This document shows positions 1-10,160 of a stretch of DNA of 64,000 nucleotides, in pieces. Source of the stretch: Liopterus haemorrhoidalis (taxonomy: Eukaryota; Arthropoda; Insecta; Coleoptera; Dytiscidae); contig OZ020624.1 of the NCBI GenBank assembly GCA_963971575.1, positions 29,710,356 to 29,774,355 of the forward strand, read 5' to 3'. The notes beneath the pieces were generated by a model, which made no database searches, was not told the DNA's origin, and saw only the letters and a list, made by a program, of their open reading frames with translations. The position numbers were made by a program, and so were the translations under genes. The first letter of the stretch is position 1; every line of letters begins with the position of its first letter.

Positions 1-178
1 GATCAAAGTCACCACTTTTGAAACGCCGAAACCATCGTTCACACGTATCTTGCGATGGAGCATATTCACCCTAAGCTTCTCAAAGCAGTCGGTATGATTC
101 AGCAGCAGTTTTTTTCAAATGAAAACAAAACAGTAGTACTGTCCGCGAATGCTCTTTATTTGGCACAAAATTTGACAT
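1..178 (-). pseudogene. mariner transposase, N-terminal fragment (decayed)
   Basis: From an ATG at 176-178 the minus strand reads MSNFVPNKEHSRTV, then KKTAAESYRLL, a stop, EA, a second stop, GEYAPSQDTCERWFRRFKSG, and the window ends. This is the first helix-turn-helix region of mariner transposases, which recognises the TIRs; the AAESYR, TCERWF and RFKSGDFD signatures are visible. Two in-frame stops show it is dead. The catalytic DD34D domain would lie beyond the window start. Confidence 0.85.
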
Positions 179-350
179 GTTTAACACAGTAAAACAAAAC
201 TATATGATCACTTTTCAAATTATAACCTATACGCATTTGATACTCAATGATAACTTAACAAAGAAGCCATTTGTGTTGAAACTTTGAACTATACACTCTG
301 TTTGCGCGGCAAGTTTGAAAACAATCCGCATTTCATACTTGTAGACCTGG
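1..350 (-). mobile_element. mariner element (mauritiana-like), 5' part, runs off window edge
   Basis: The 5' end of a Tc1/mariner-superfamily element lies on the minus strand; its 3' part is outside the window. The outer end at about 321-350 reads, on the minus strand, CCAGGTCTACAAGTATG, close to the terminal inverted repeat (TIR) of mauritiana-subfamily mariners, and is flanked by a TA (351-352). The transposase start lies about 170 bp inside, the usual spacing for a mariner 5' UTR. The opposite TIR cannot be seen. Confidence 0.75.
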
Positions 351-352
351 TA

Positions 353-1015
353 TAGCCAATACTGTTATGTAGTGTATAGTGAATCCCTTACGAATCTTCT
401 ATTATTATATATTCTGTAATTCGATATTTTCTGTTAATGCATAGCTTTGTTGAAAGGTTTTCAATATTTCGTATTGTTTTTCCTGCATTGGTGATTTTAT
501 TTCCAATCTTCGATTAAAAAAAAAAAGAAATGTTAAAATCTTAATTGGTTTCTTTTGTGTTAATATTTAGTTTTTTCTTTTTTAATTGACAACTTCTAAT
601 GGATTTCGTGGAATGAATAATTAAGAAACTTTCTTCATTCGTTGCATTATTCTTTTGAAATTGAATTCTTTTTTCCGTGTTTGTTGTCGCATGGATTTTA
701 TTTCTTTATGTGGATTACGACATTGTATAGAAAGTCTGTATCTGATTGAGATTGTGTTCTATTGTGATTAAGGATTTATGTCCTTTGAAGTAACTCAACT
801 TGTCCTTATTTTGTTCTAATGTAATATTGAATTTATCCGCTCTTCACAAATTGAGTTTATCGAGATATATTATATTTAGCTCGCTACGAACAAAAAGAAT
901 TAATAACATCAAGCTGTTTCTGTACCACAAATTCTCATGTTCTGTACACGACTCTTACGCGACACCTAAAGCCTTAAAATGTAGTGTGTCCAGTAACAAA
1001 GATAAATGGAGATTT
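353..1015. other. non-coding AT-rich interval
   Basis: I see no coding signature, TIR or RNA gene here. There are short homopolymer runs, for example poly-A near 518-530. The one open frame at 800-1021 (73 codons) matches no family I know and lies in AT-rich sequence. Confidence 0.5.
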
Positions 1016-1017
1016 TT

Positions 1018-1895
1018 TTAAATAATACACTTGATATGAAGAGAAATATAAACAAATTTCTGTTGCAAACCGAGATAAATTAAATTTACACAAAAATTAA
1101 CTCTCCACCATCCACAACTGATCTGTAAAATACATTGCACCGAACTTAAAAATACACAGTGAATTTTCCATGATAATTTTGAGTCTATTGTAAGGCCTAA
1201 AAAACGGATCTCTTCATCAGATTCATAGGTAATGCTTGCATGAAATTGAAAGTTTTTAGTTTTTTCTAAGTTTAATTTAAGATAATTATTGCTAAACCAA
1301 TTTTCTTCTTGTGCTAGTTCTAATTGGGAGACTAATATTGCTGTGTTTGTATTAAAATTGGCGTTTAAAATGGTAGTGTCATCGGTGAACATAATAGTTT
1401 TAGAATATTTTAATACATCGGGGAGGTCATTTATGTAGATTAGAAAAAGAATTGGTCCTAAAATTGATCCTTGAAGAACTCCGGATTTAATATCAAGAAA
1501 ATTAGAGCGTTTTTTTTTTATAACTTTCAGCAACTAGTTCTGTCTATTCTCAAGATAAGAATTAAAAAATTTGATAGCTGTTCCTCTGATCCCGTAATTC
1601 TCTTTATTAATATGTCGTGGTTAACAATATCAAACGCCTTACTAAGATCGCAGAACGTGGCACTAACATACTTTCTTTCCTCAAAATTCCTCAAAAATCC
1701 TCAAAAAACAAGGTCAATGCCTGCGAGAGTGGTGGATTTTTTTGGTTTGAAACCGAACTGACAATCTGTAAATAAATTGTTTTAATTGAAATAAGCCAGA
1801 AGCCTTGATTTAATAATTTTCTCAAATAAATTTGATAATACTGGCAGTAGGGAAATCGGCCTATAATTATTTACATGGTTAGTTGAATTCAGATG
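1018..1895 (-). pseudogene. non-LTR retrotransposon reverse transcriptase (jockey/CR1 type), frameshifted
   Basis: Read on the minus strand from about 1890 downward, the blocks of an APE-type LINE reverse transcriptase follow in order: VNNYRPISLLPVL and FEKIIKSRLL (1790-1880), CQFGFKPKKST (about 1730-1765), a palm block with CDLSKAFDIVNHDIL (about 1620-1675), then GVLQGSILGPILFLIYINDL and the active-site box FTDDTT (in place of YADDTT) in the 1018-1533 frame, ending near FLGLTIDSKLSW. At least two frameshifts and several stops separate the blocks. The endonuclease domain and the C-terminal third are missing. It is a dead relic, not a host gene. Clade assignment beyond jockey/CR1-like is uncertain. 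Confidence 0.85.
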
Positions 1896-1899
1896 TTTT

Positions 1900-2830
1900 A
1901 TTTTCTTTGAAACTTGTAAAATTCCTTTCTACAGAAATCAAAATGACGTTGAGACGATGAAATTACTTTTATTTTAAATTAAATATTTCTTCGCCGATGG
2001 CAATTAATTCTTAAACAAACTTGAAACAAGGGTTTTAATAAGTAGATCACATGTCAAATTTTAAACAGTAACCATGATCAAAAGTCTTATATGTTAGGTT
2101 GCCTGAGGCTGTGAAAATGGAGGGTAGATGCCAAGAATTAACCGGGAATATGTAACCCCGTGTGTTGAGTGCAAATAAGGTATACTTTGAAGGCTGTGAT
2201 ATCATCAGAGGGAGAACATAGGCGGACCGATTTATTAACCAACGGGGGTTATTAAATTATGATTATAGATTACTGATCTTCTACTATCTGATTTTAATTT
2301 ATCAAACTGGGGATGCTCCTTAACTGCTTGTCAAGATAGGGGAGGAAAATTTTATAAGACTGATGTCACGTTTGATTTAGAAGATGGAGACAGATTTGAA
2401 GGCATGCGCATTCTCTTACTCATGCGTACCGTTTATGTTTGCTAGATCTCTAACTCAGTGGTGGCCAAACTTTTACGGTAGATAGCTTTCAATATGCAGC
2501 CAAATATTTAAAACAAAAATAAGTCGGTTTATGATTTTGTCTATGATATTATTTGAAGAAAGATAATGTTATGGATTTTTCAACCAATAATATACATAAA
2601 AGTCCTGTCTGTATAACATTCGTGGTACCGAACCGGGCTAGAGACAAGACGACGGTCAGACTAGCTGAGTGGTTGAGGAACAACACGCCCTCTCTCCAAC
2701 AACCGACAAGTCAACACTGACATGTACGAGAGTAGGTAGGAAACGGTGGTTCTGGACCGGAAGGGCAAAAAAAAGTTCAAGGGCGTACTCATAAAAGTTA
2801 AAATGCAGGGGGGTATTGAATAAAATTTAA
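1900..2830. other. non-coding interval with a possible hAT terminus
   Basis: No gene is seen. The stretch from about 2456, CAGTGGTGGCCAAACTTTT, resembles the outer end of hAT transposons, which commonly begin CAGNGGTNNCCAAAC, but no matching second end or 8-bp duplication was found. A 27-bp stretch around 2731-2758 recurs in inverse orientation near 32588-32616. Confidence 0.35.
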
Positions 2831-2834
2831 AGAT

Positions 2835-3521
2835 CTGACTTGAAAAAAGTGTCTAAATTAAGTAACCAGACTGATTTAATTTTTTTTTTAATTCGAATAG
2901 AATTTCCTTGGGAAGCCACACAGCGCTGGAGACGGTTCTTAGCAGTGCTGGAACTCGGATACTGGAATTGTTTTAAGCTGGTCGGTTACGGACGTTTGAA
3001 TGTTTTCGAGTATCCCAAAATGATGTCTCTTGAGGTGATTTTTCAATCTTGGGAAGAGGAAAAAGTCACAAGGACTCAATTCAGGCGAATAATGACGCTG
3101 AGGAGCCACAAGAATGTTTTTACCGGCCAAAAACTGGCCCTGTGAAAGTTTTTTTGGAACCATTTTTACGCAGATTTTTCTCATCCCCAATTCATTGGTT
3201 AAAATTTGATGAACGGTAGTGTGAGTCAAATGCAACTCTTCCCCGATCATTCTGACTGTCAACCGACGATCTGAACGCACAAGATCCCGGATTCTGTCGA
3301 TATTTTCATTGGTTCTTGAAGATGAAGGCCCTCCGCTGTGTATTTCATCTTCAATCAACTCTCTTCCTTCTAAAAATGCCTTAAACCACAAAAAAATCTG
3401 GGTTCGTGACAAAACACTGTCTCCGTAGGTCTGCTGAAGTTTTGCAAAAGTTTCCGTTGCACTGTGCCCAAGTCTGAAAACCTGATATCACACCGTTACT
3501 CGAAATGTGAATGTCACTCAT
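2835..3521 (-). pseudogene. mariner-family transposase, internally deleted
   Basis: On the minus strand an ATG at 3519-3521 opens the frame. After a frameshift near 3460 the sequence runs GHSATETFAKLQQTYGDSVL then SRTQIFLWFKAFLEGRE, a DNA-binding HTH region with NENIDRIRDLVRSDRRLTVR, and LGMRKICVKMVPKKLS. It then jumps directly to YSPELSPCDFFLFPRLK, so the segment carrying the first two catalytic aspartates is deleted while the third (PCD) remains. A second frameshift near 2938 leads to KNRLQRCVASQGN, the usual C-terminal cysteine-containing block. The 157-codon open part is therefore a deletion derivative that cannot encode active transposase. I could not delimit its TIRs. Confidence 0.85.
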
Positions 3522-3559
3522 TTTTAGAAAGCACTAGAAATAACTGTTTCACTAAAAAA

Positions 3560-4060
3560 TCTCTACGGACAACAAAATTACGATAGTGAGTCTAGCTCCG
3601 CGGATCGTGTGTAGGAACAACAAGTCACAAGTCACAGGAGGCGAAGGCGGGTATGCCGCTGGCTGACGTTCGATTCCAACGCAGTATACTATCACAAATC
3701 AAAGGAGTTTGACCAACACAGACACTTGTACAGACATGTTAGCACCGTACAAACGACGCTCACACATCTGTCATCACATCAGTCGAGAGTGTTATGCTCA
3801 AAAGGAAAGTTATAACAATTTTTTCGTAATTATGAAGTCTACTTAATGTAAAAAGTATTTTTTTGTAGTTTTAATCTAATTTAAATATCAAAAGCAAAGT
3901 TGAAGCTGCGTCAATAATCTCACTCTCACTGTCAGACGCTATTTTACAAACGCTGGCCCATGTTTGCTATTTTTGTACTTGGCTAGCACGGACCCTTCGT
4001 CTGTAGTGTACACAAGTACAAGGGTCCGCCAGTGCTACACGTTACGGCCAGCATTAGAAC
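3560..4060. other. non-coding interval with an imperfect hairpin
   Basis: No gene is seen. Around 3983-4038 the segments TAGCACGGACCCTT and AAGGGTCCGCCAGTGCTA can pair with a bulge, an imperfect foldback of about 14 bp. It lies just upstream of the hAT-type end at 4065-4144 and may belong to that element. Confidence 0.4.
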
Positions 4061-4064
4061 TAGC

Positions 4065-4144
4065 TATATATATATATATATATGGCAACACTAATAGATC
4101 GCGTAGCACTTGATGCTCCGCAGAGCACAGTTTGGGAAACTCTG
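4065..4144 (-). mobile_element. hAT-type non-autonomous element, one terminus with (AT)n
   Basis: A 19-bp AT dinucleotide run (4065-4083) is followed by GGCAACACTAATAGATCGCG, and the block ends with AGTTTGGGAAACTCTG. Read outward on the minus strand the end is CAGAGTTTCCCAAACT, a typical hAT TIR. The same inner and outer motifs recur at 13145-13285, so this is a repeat family rather than a chance match. No coding sequence is present and the opposite end was not located. Confidence 0.6.
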
Positions 4145-4149
4145 AGCTA

Positions 4150-4863
4150 GACTATCATAGTGTACCTTGTCTGTAATATACAGTTTCTTCTCAGTAGTAT
4201 AGCAATGATCGTTCTGCCTCATTTCAAGGTCACATAGGCACTTTACTGCCATTTATGAGTAAGTACACAAATCAAGTTCCTTAAACCGTCAAAGATTTCT
4301 TCATGAACATCTCTGTCTATAAATAAACTCATCCCTAAAGAAAACTACTTTTCTTCCTCAAGTTTTAAATTCCCCTGTTCCACCCCTGTTACCAGGGTTG
4401 TATTTTACTGATTTCACTAATGTCCTTAAAGCAGAAGTATCTACATATCAGTGCTGTATCATATTAAATTACCTGCGTATGTCAGATATGATATAAACAG
4501 AGAGAAACGACCTGAATGTAGGACCAACTAAATGTTGTATGTTAAAAGAGGACGTCAACACATTTGGGTTACTATGAATAAATATATAATGAGAGAAATG
4601 TTAAAAGTGTAAACATGTTGGTTAGACTTATGTGTTGAGAATCCACAGACAATAGAATAAAGGGTAAATTTGACAAAATTTTGCAAGGAATTTTTCATTT
4701 CATAGCAAACAACATAAAATAAACACATACAAAAATGTTTCAAAGCAGAACATATACAAGGGTTTAATAACCTTTACATTAAATATTATCATTAGTTTTT
4801 ACAACTCTTATAGGGTGTTTTCATTCCAATTAGGACGAAAGAATGTATCGTCTGTTGTGTATG
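4150..4863. other. non-coding AT-rich interval
   Basis: No recognisable gene or repeat end. The 62-codon open frame on the minus strand at 4555-4743 is hydrophobic, AT-driven and resembles nothing I know. Confidence 0.5.
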
Positions 4864-4865
4864 TA

Positions 4866-6434
4866 CAGGATTGGCCATAAAGATAGCAACTTTTGATAAT
4901 CCTATTTTATTTTTATTCTATTCAATATTTTTAAAATTAAAAAAATGTAATTCTTACCTTTAACAATCCTCTACATATATTATAGTAAAAAATTAAATTT
5001 TAATAGTAAATTCTATTTTTTTTTAATAGTATTTATTATTTTTACCTGGACATAAAGATAGCAACTACTCTTAAAAAAATCTTTTTTTTTATTAATTAAG
5101 AAAATGAATTATTATTAACAGATCATTTTTAATATTTTGTTTAGTAACCACCAGTATTTATAACTTCCCGACATCTTTTCGCCATTTATTCTAATAATTT
5201 CGTGATCATTTCATTATCAATATTAGACCAGGCACCCTGCAAAGCTTTAAACAATTCTTCAATATTTGAATGTGTTTTGTTTCTAATCTTTCTGTTGACA
5301 ATCTCCCAAAGGTTTTTTATTGGATTTAAATCGGGTGACTGTGACGGCCAAGTCATTACGTTAATTTTTGAATCCTCGAACCATTTTTTTACCAACTTCG
5401 AAGAATGTTTTGTGTCATTATCATGCTGAAAAATATGTTTTAAAGGCATGAACTCATCATAATAAGGTTCCATAACATTTTGAAGGATGTCTATATATTT
5501 AAATCGATCCATTATTCCTTCAATGTGGTATAGAGGACCCATACCATATCCCGAGAAACAGCCCCATACCATCACACTGCTTCCGCCATGTTTAACTGTT
5601 GGCAAGGTGTATTTTTGAACAAATCTTTTATTAGCAGGCCTCCTAACGTAACTTACACCATCACTTTTAAACAAATTGAACTTAGATTCATCACTAAAAA
5701 TAACTTTTTTCCATTGATCCACATTCCAGTCAATATGATTTTTAGCAAATTTTAATCGGGCCTTCACATTCTTTTTGGATAGAAGTGGTTTTTTAGCGGG
5801 ACAGCGACTAAAAAGACCCTCACTAACTAATCTTCTGCGAATAGTTCTTGTTGAGATGTTTTCTTGATCCATTTGTGATAAAAGGCCCAAAATTTTCTCC
5901 GATGACAGAAAGGGGTTATTGGAAGATAAATAAATAATTTTTTTATCAGTTCGTTTTGTAGTTTTTCGTGGCCGTCCTGGAATTTTTTAAACTTCAAACG
6001 TACCTTCTTCTCGAAATCGTTTTATAATTCGCGACACAGTAGATTTATGAACATTTAAATTTTGTGAAATCACATTTTGCAGCAGCCCGTCTTTAAAACC
6101 AGTAATTATTAAGTTTCTAATTTCACTTGAAACAGTTTTACTACGACCCATGATTGACAAATATAAACTGAAATATTACTTGTGCACAACATATTATTTA
6201 TGGATAAAACCTGCATATAACAAGAAAATTTTAGTAGTTGCAATATTTTTGTCCAAGCAGAAATGAAGAAATAATTTATTATTAATCTGTAAGTCAGATT
6301 ATTTGACTATTGATTGATGTAACAGACAAAATATGATTATATTATAGAACTAAGAGTATTTATTTTCCAATATTATTATTAAAATTTGAGAAATTGAAAA
6401 ATGTTAAAAGTTGCAATCTTTATGGCCAATACTG
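4866..6434 (-). mobile_element. full-length Tc1-like DNA transposon with two repeats per terminus
   Basis: The 1569-bp element is bounded by TA dinucleotides at 4864-4865 and 6435-6436. Both ends read inward CAG(G/T)ATTGGCCATAAAG and continue as a TIR of about 30 bp. A second copy of the core motif lies about 180 bp inside each end: GGACATAAAGATAGCAACTA at 5048-5067, and its inverted relative near 6235-6257. This gives two transposase-binding-like direct repeats per terminus, the IR/DR layout known from Sleeping Beauty-type Tc1 elements. The single gene inside occupies 5141-6151 on the minus strand. Length and termini are intact; the gene is not. Confidence 0.92.
5141..6151 (-). pseudogene. 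Tc1-like transposase, DD34E with the catalytic E replaced
   Basis: Starting at ATG 6149-6151 (MGRSKTVSSEIRNLI) the frame spans 337 codons including the terminal stop at 5141-5143, the normal length for a Tc1 transposase (about 340). In order it has a paired-type HTH region (LNVHKSTVSRIIKRFREEG), the GRP-type AT-hook-like GRPRKT, and the catalytic domain with D1 in VIFSDESKF and D2 in FQHDNDTKHSS. Exactly 34 residues after D2 the usual NPIENLW reads NPIKNLW (codon 279, 5315-5317, AAA), so the catalytic glutamate is lysine. In-frame stops at codon 55 (5987-5989) and codon 322 (5186-5188) are also present, the second just before MAKRCREVIN. The frame is otherwise unshifted, so inactivation is probably fairly recent. 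Confidence 0.93.
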
Positions 6435-6436
6435 TA

Positions 6437-7555
6437 TGTGTATGTGTAACATTTTAAGTATAAAACAAAATTTAAATCACAATCTCTTTTATTCTTTCTT
6501 CTTAGAATCAAAGAGTATTTGTATTGACTTTAATATCCAATAGTTAAAGAACTTCATTTTATATAATGCACTACCACAAAGGACGTTCTCAATCAAAACG
6601 GAACAAAAAAAAACCATTACTTGCATTTTACGAAACGTTTTTCATGTTAGAAGGATCAATCACAATGCGAACAACACACATTGTAGGGATGTTAGGGTGG
6701 TTAACGGAAATTGGGAGCAAGAGGGGTGAAATTTCATTGAAAGACTCACAAGAGACACTGGTTTGTGATTAGAAATATGTATACATAAGGCTCACGTAAA
6801 CCAAGTTGAAACACCATCAAAAATTGTCCAAGGATATGCATTGAAATACAGAATGAAATAAAGAAATAAATGTTCGTTTGTTCCCTATAAAAACGCGACC
6901 TGAACAGAGCCGCGGGTTCGTCAACTGCGCGTGTGCAAACATTCATAATACCGACCTCCATTAGAATCAAACACAAATTGAGCAGGTGTGGAAATTTTTA
7001 TTAATACCTGTCGCATTTGGTCTCGATTCTAGTAAAAAGGTGGTCCTTCGAATACCCGTAAGCGAGTCGCTTATATAGACGTTTATTCAAGGACATCTAA
7101 AAGCATAATATGTACACTTCAAAATTAGTTACTTATCCCTAACTTCAACCATATTAATAAAACTTGTAGAAATGATGGAGCAAGCTTGTAGCTGCAAACT
7201 TTAAATCGTTTGTACCTTCTATTTGACTGCTAAGTAAAACGGACGTGAGTTCAATTCCTGGTTATGTCAAATTATTTGTGTAAAAACATTTATACAAATT
7301 ACAGGGTTTGCTTAGCCGTCCGCAACCGGCTATACACTGTATGTGCCTTTCTGTATACACTGAAAAATGGACGTTATACTGACCATATTATTCCTGAATT
7401 TACATTGATTGGAAATATGGTCATAAAACCTGGAAACTAAGGAAGCTTAGGCACATCCAAGGCTTTCGCGCTAGTGATTATGATGTAAAAAATGTCCATG
7501 TAAGTCGTACATTGAGATGTACAGGGGTACCTAGACATCTAACTGTTGTTGAGTT
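6437..7555. other. non-coding interval
   Basis: No supported gene. The frames at 6566-6772 and 6746-6976 lack recognisable domains. GAGTTCAATTCCTGG at about 7249-7263 resembles a tRNA-type B box, but I could not pair it with an A box or cloverleaf, so no SINE or tRNA is called. Confidence 0.4.
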
Positions 7556-7559
7556 CCAG

Positions 7560-7960
7560 CAAAATGAGTGTTCGTTAATTCGAATCTGTTGTGGATGCTA
7601 GATTCTTCTGAGCAAAAATATTTTACTTTCACATTTATCATGGTTAAGCAAAATATTCCACATTTTCAGCCATACGTGGATGGCTGTCACTGCTTCCTGT
7701 AATTTTTTAATATCTGTCTCAAGGCATTCGTTTTGCGTTATAATCGCTGCAAACATAGCAACCACTCTTAAATTAGATAATATCCGTGGCAAAACTATTG
7801 AATAGCATGGGGCCTAATATATTCCCTGTGAAACCCCTGCTCTTATCTTTTTTACTGGTGAATATGTGTTATTAATTTTAACTAAAAATGTTGTCTGGGA
7901 TTGGTTAATCTGTCAAACCTCAATAAATGGATGGTGACGCAAAATCCAAATAATCCGTAT
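7560..7960 (-). pseudogene. jockey-type LINE reverse transcriptase fragment
   Basis: On the minus strand from about 7940 the reading is INNTYSPVKKIRAGVSQG, a stop, then APCYSIVLPRIL, followed after degradation of the YADD region (VAMFAAI) by LQEAVTAIHVWLKMWNI and LLNHDKCESKIF. This order, AGVPQG-like turn, LYxIxxxDxP-like block, LQxAxxxIxxW and LNxxKCxxxxF, is that of the jockey-group LINE RT palm and thumb. The catalytic FADDT box is destroyed and the fragment is about 130 codons out of the full RT domain. It is a dead fragment with no recognisable 3' tail. Confidence 0.75.
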
Positions 7961-7964
7961 GAAA

Positions 7965-8855
7965 GTGGGAGATCATTGGTTGTAAGACAAAATCTGACCT
8001 AATACTATCGATAGAACCATCGCAACTAAGGCAAATAAAAGGTTGCAATATCTCTCGCGAAATTTGGTCAAAACTGGCAACGCTACTAAAGATATTAACC
8101 TTAAAGAAGAAGAAGGAAAATGTTCAGAGTAAAGCTTGGGTGAGACAACGGGCATTCCAGCTATTAAATAATATTTCTTATAAAATAAACAATGTCTTTT
8201 AGGAGTGGGCAAAATTAAATGTACACTGTTACAAAAATAATATCAAAAGTTAGTTAATATTTCCAAAATTACCAATATTTGACTACAGTCGTTGTTTCTC
8301 TGAACTAGTATTTTAATTTGTATTTAAATTGTTTTGGAGTTTCTGTTTCCTGTCTTTGCAAGCATCTGATTGAAAAAAAGTGATCTGTATCCATCCTTGT
8401 AGAGAGTGAATTTCTGTTAACAACAAAAAGAGCTTCGGTCTCTGCTAATAGTGTTTCAATAGTCCTCCACGTCTTGTTTCTAAGATGGAACAACCTCAAA
8501 AAGAAACTCTAACTAATTACTAAATCCATTAGTCTTGCGTCCAAAGTTCGCTTTTGCATATCTCAAATACTCTCTCTAGAGTAAAGTAAAAAAAAATTAC
8601 TCAGAGTTCGAAAAGAAAAAAACGGATACTGTCTATTGATGAAGAACATAGCGGTACATTAAAGACAATGTTTTAATAGACTTTGGAAGACAGAAATTAG
8701 GTTAAGGTTGGAAACCCGAATTTATGCAAAAACAACTGGAACATCGGAATAACTTTTTATCTGGAATAATAAGAAATAAGTATTAGTTTATTAAGATAGT
8801 TTAAAAAAGAGAACAGGCTAACATGTCAGACTTTTTGTGGACTGTTTTTTTTTAC
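7965..8855. other. non-coding AT-rich interval
   Basis: No gene or repeat end recognised. The minus-strand frames at 7973-8212 and 8305-8499 show no domain signature. Confidence 0.45.
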
Positions 8856-8859
8856 TTTT

Positions 8860-9800
8860 TTTGCCGAAAATGTCAAAATTTTAGACCGTAACTAAAAAGT
8901 GACCATATATTTGTGATCTAAGGCCCAAAATGTATAAGTATACCAATTTTCAATAAAATTAAATAAAAAAAAAAATCTAAAATTTTGAAATTTTTGGTCA
9001 AAATTTTTTTGACTCCGATTTAAGTCAAAATATATTTTTGGCCTATTTTTGGAATCAGGATTACGAAAAAAATATTTAAAAAATTCATCCTTCCCTAGTT
9101 TTTGAGTTAGAGGTGATCTAGGTCAGTTTTTTTGGCTATAATTTCAAAACTTTTGCCCAAAATTCAAAATGGACCAAATTTTATTGATCTACGGCCAAAA
9201 ATACATATTTGTACTAATTTTCAATAAAATCGGAGACAAAAATTTTATGCTTCAAAATCACGTTTTTTTTAAGGGCTACCCCTTACGATATTTTCGATTT
9301 TTGGCCATTTTCAAGGGTTTTGGATTACTGCCTGTACAAAACTTAATAATTGGTTTATTAAAGCCCAAATTTTTTCGTAGACTAAAAATGGTAGGAGAAT
9401 TTTAAAAATTCAAACCGCAGATTTATATCTCTAACCATTTTTTAGTTAGAATTTTTTTAAATTTTCAAAAAAATTTTAACAAAATGAAAAATTTTCAAAA
9501 AATTTTTTTCTTCCAGAATGTGACTATAAGTCAATTAGGACCTCTGGATTTCAAAAATTTCAACCGCAGGTCTTTATCGCGTTTCGTTTTTGAGATACGT
9601 CGATGCGAAGATGAAAATTTCTATAAATCACGCCATATTAAAATTAGTCATAATTTTAAAATACGCAAAACGAATAAGGCCTTAAATTTTTTTTAGACTA
9701 AATTAACTACAAAGAATTCAAAAATTCTAACCCGAGGTCGTTTTCTTTAACCGTTTTTGAGTTATGATTTATTTTTGATTCACAATTTTAACAAATAATG
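8860..9800. repeat. degenerate AT-rich tandem repeat field, about 160-bp spacing
   Basis: Several phrases recur at roughly regular spacing. An AAAATTCNAACCNNNG block followed by a TTTTTGAGTTA-like block appears near 9402, 9557 and 9720. An AGACTAAA block appears near 9378 and 9692, twice the unit apart. A GATCTANGGCCNAAAAT...CAATAAAAT block appears near 8918 and again near 9184. The copies are strongly diverged, as in an old satellite or repeat-rich TE interior. The plus-strand frames at 9169-9405 and 9484-9696 are by-products of this repeat. Confidence 0.55.
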
Positions 9801-9952
9801 TAAATTATACCATTAAAAAAATCCATACATTTCTAGAACTTTCGGGTAACAATGTTCAAATTTGGCTGTAAATTTCAAGGCCACGGTATTATTTGGCAAA
9901 GTTATATTCGTAACAATGATTCATCTTCATCACTTCATCAGTTCTCGTGATC

Positions 9953-9994
9953 GCTGAAGACGGAAACAGATTGTTGAGCAGTTTCCGAAACGTC
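9953..9994 (+). other. stem-loop with hammerhead-like core words
   Basis: CTGAAGA (9954-9960) precedes GGAAAC (9962-9967), which pairs perfectly with GTTTCC (9981-9986); this is followed directly by GAAAC and GTC. A CTGANGA, stem, GAAA order is that of the hammerhead ribozyme core, and similar motifs accompany some arthropod retroelements. There is one extra base before the stem, and I cannot form a convincing third stem, so a self-cleaving RNA is not claimed. Confidence 0.3.
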
Positions 9995-10052
9995 CTAATT
10001 TATTTTTTTATATACTCATGAAGTATTATATCTTTTTGATACTAATACTCAT

Positions 10053-10160
10053 TATATTGTACTATTCTAGCCTAGTACTATCAGCAATGGCAAACGTCCA
10101 AAATAACGGTGTCCGCATTAATATTGGACCATTGCAAAATAATTTCAAAGATATTATAGT
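10053..10160. repeat. dispersed repeat, inverted copy at 60065-60152
   Basis: About 100 bp here, including CTATTCTAGCCTAGTACTAT and CAGCAATGGCAAACGTC, recur on the opposite strand at 60065-60152 with a few substitutions and small gaps. The copies are 50 kb apart. This copy lies just downstream of the minus-strand ERFHQ-family fragment; the other is cut by a mariner insertion at TA 60152-60153. The plus-strand open frame of 60 codons across this block (10018-10200) is probably not a gene. Confidence 0.7.

Noticed and set aside
2456..2480. Complete hAT element starting CAGTGGTGGCCAAAC
   Set aside because: No opposite end or 8-bp duplication found; mentioned only as a possible terminus.
7195..7275. 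tRNA or SINE around GAGTTCAATTCCTGG
   Set aside because: Only a B-box-like word is convincing; no A box at the right distance and no cloverleaf.
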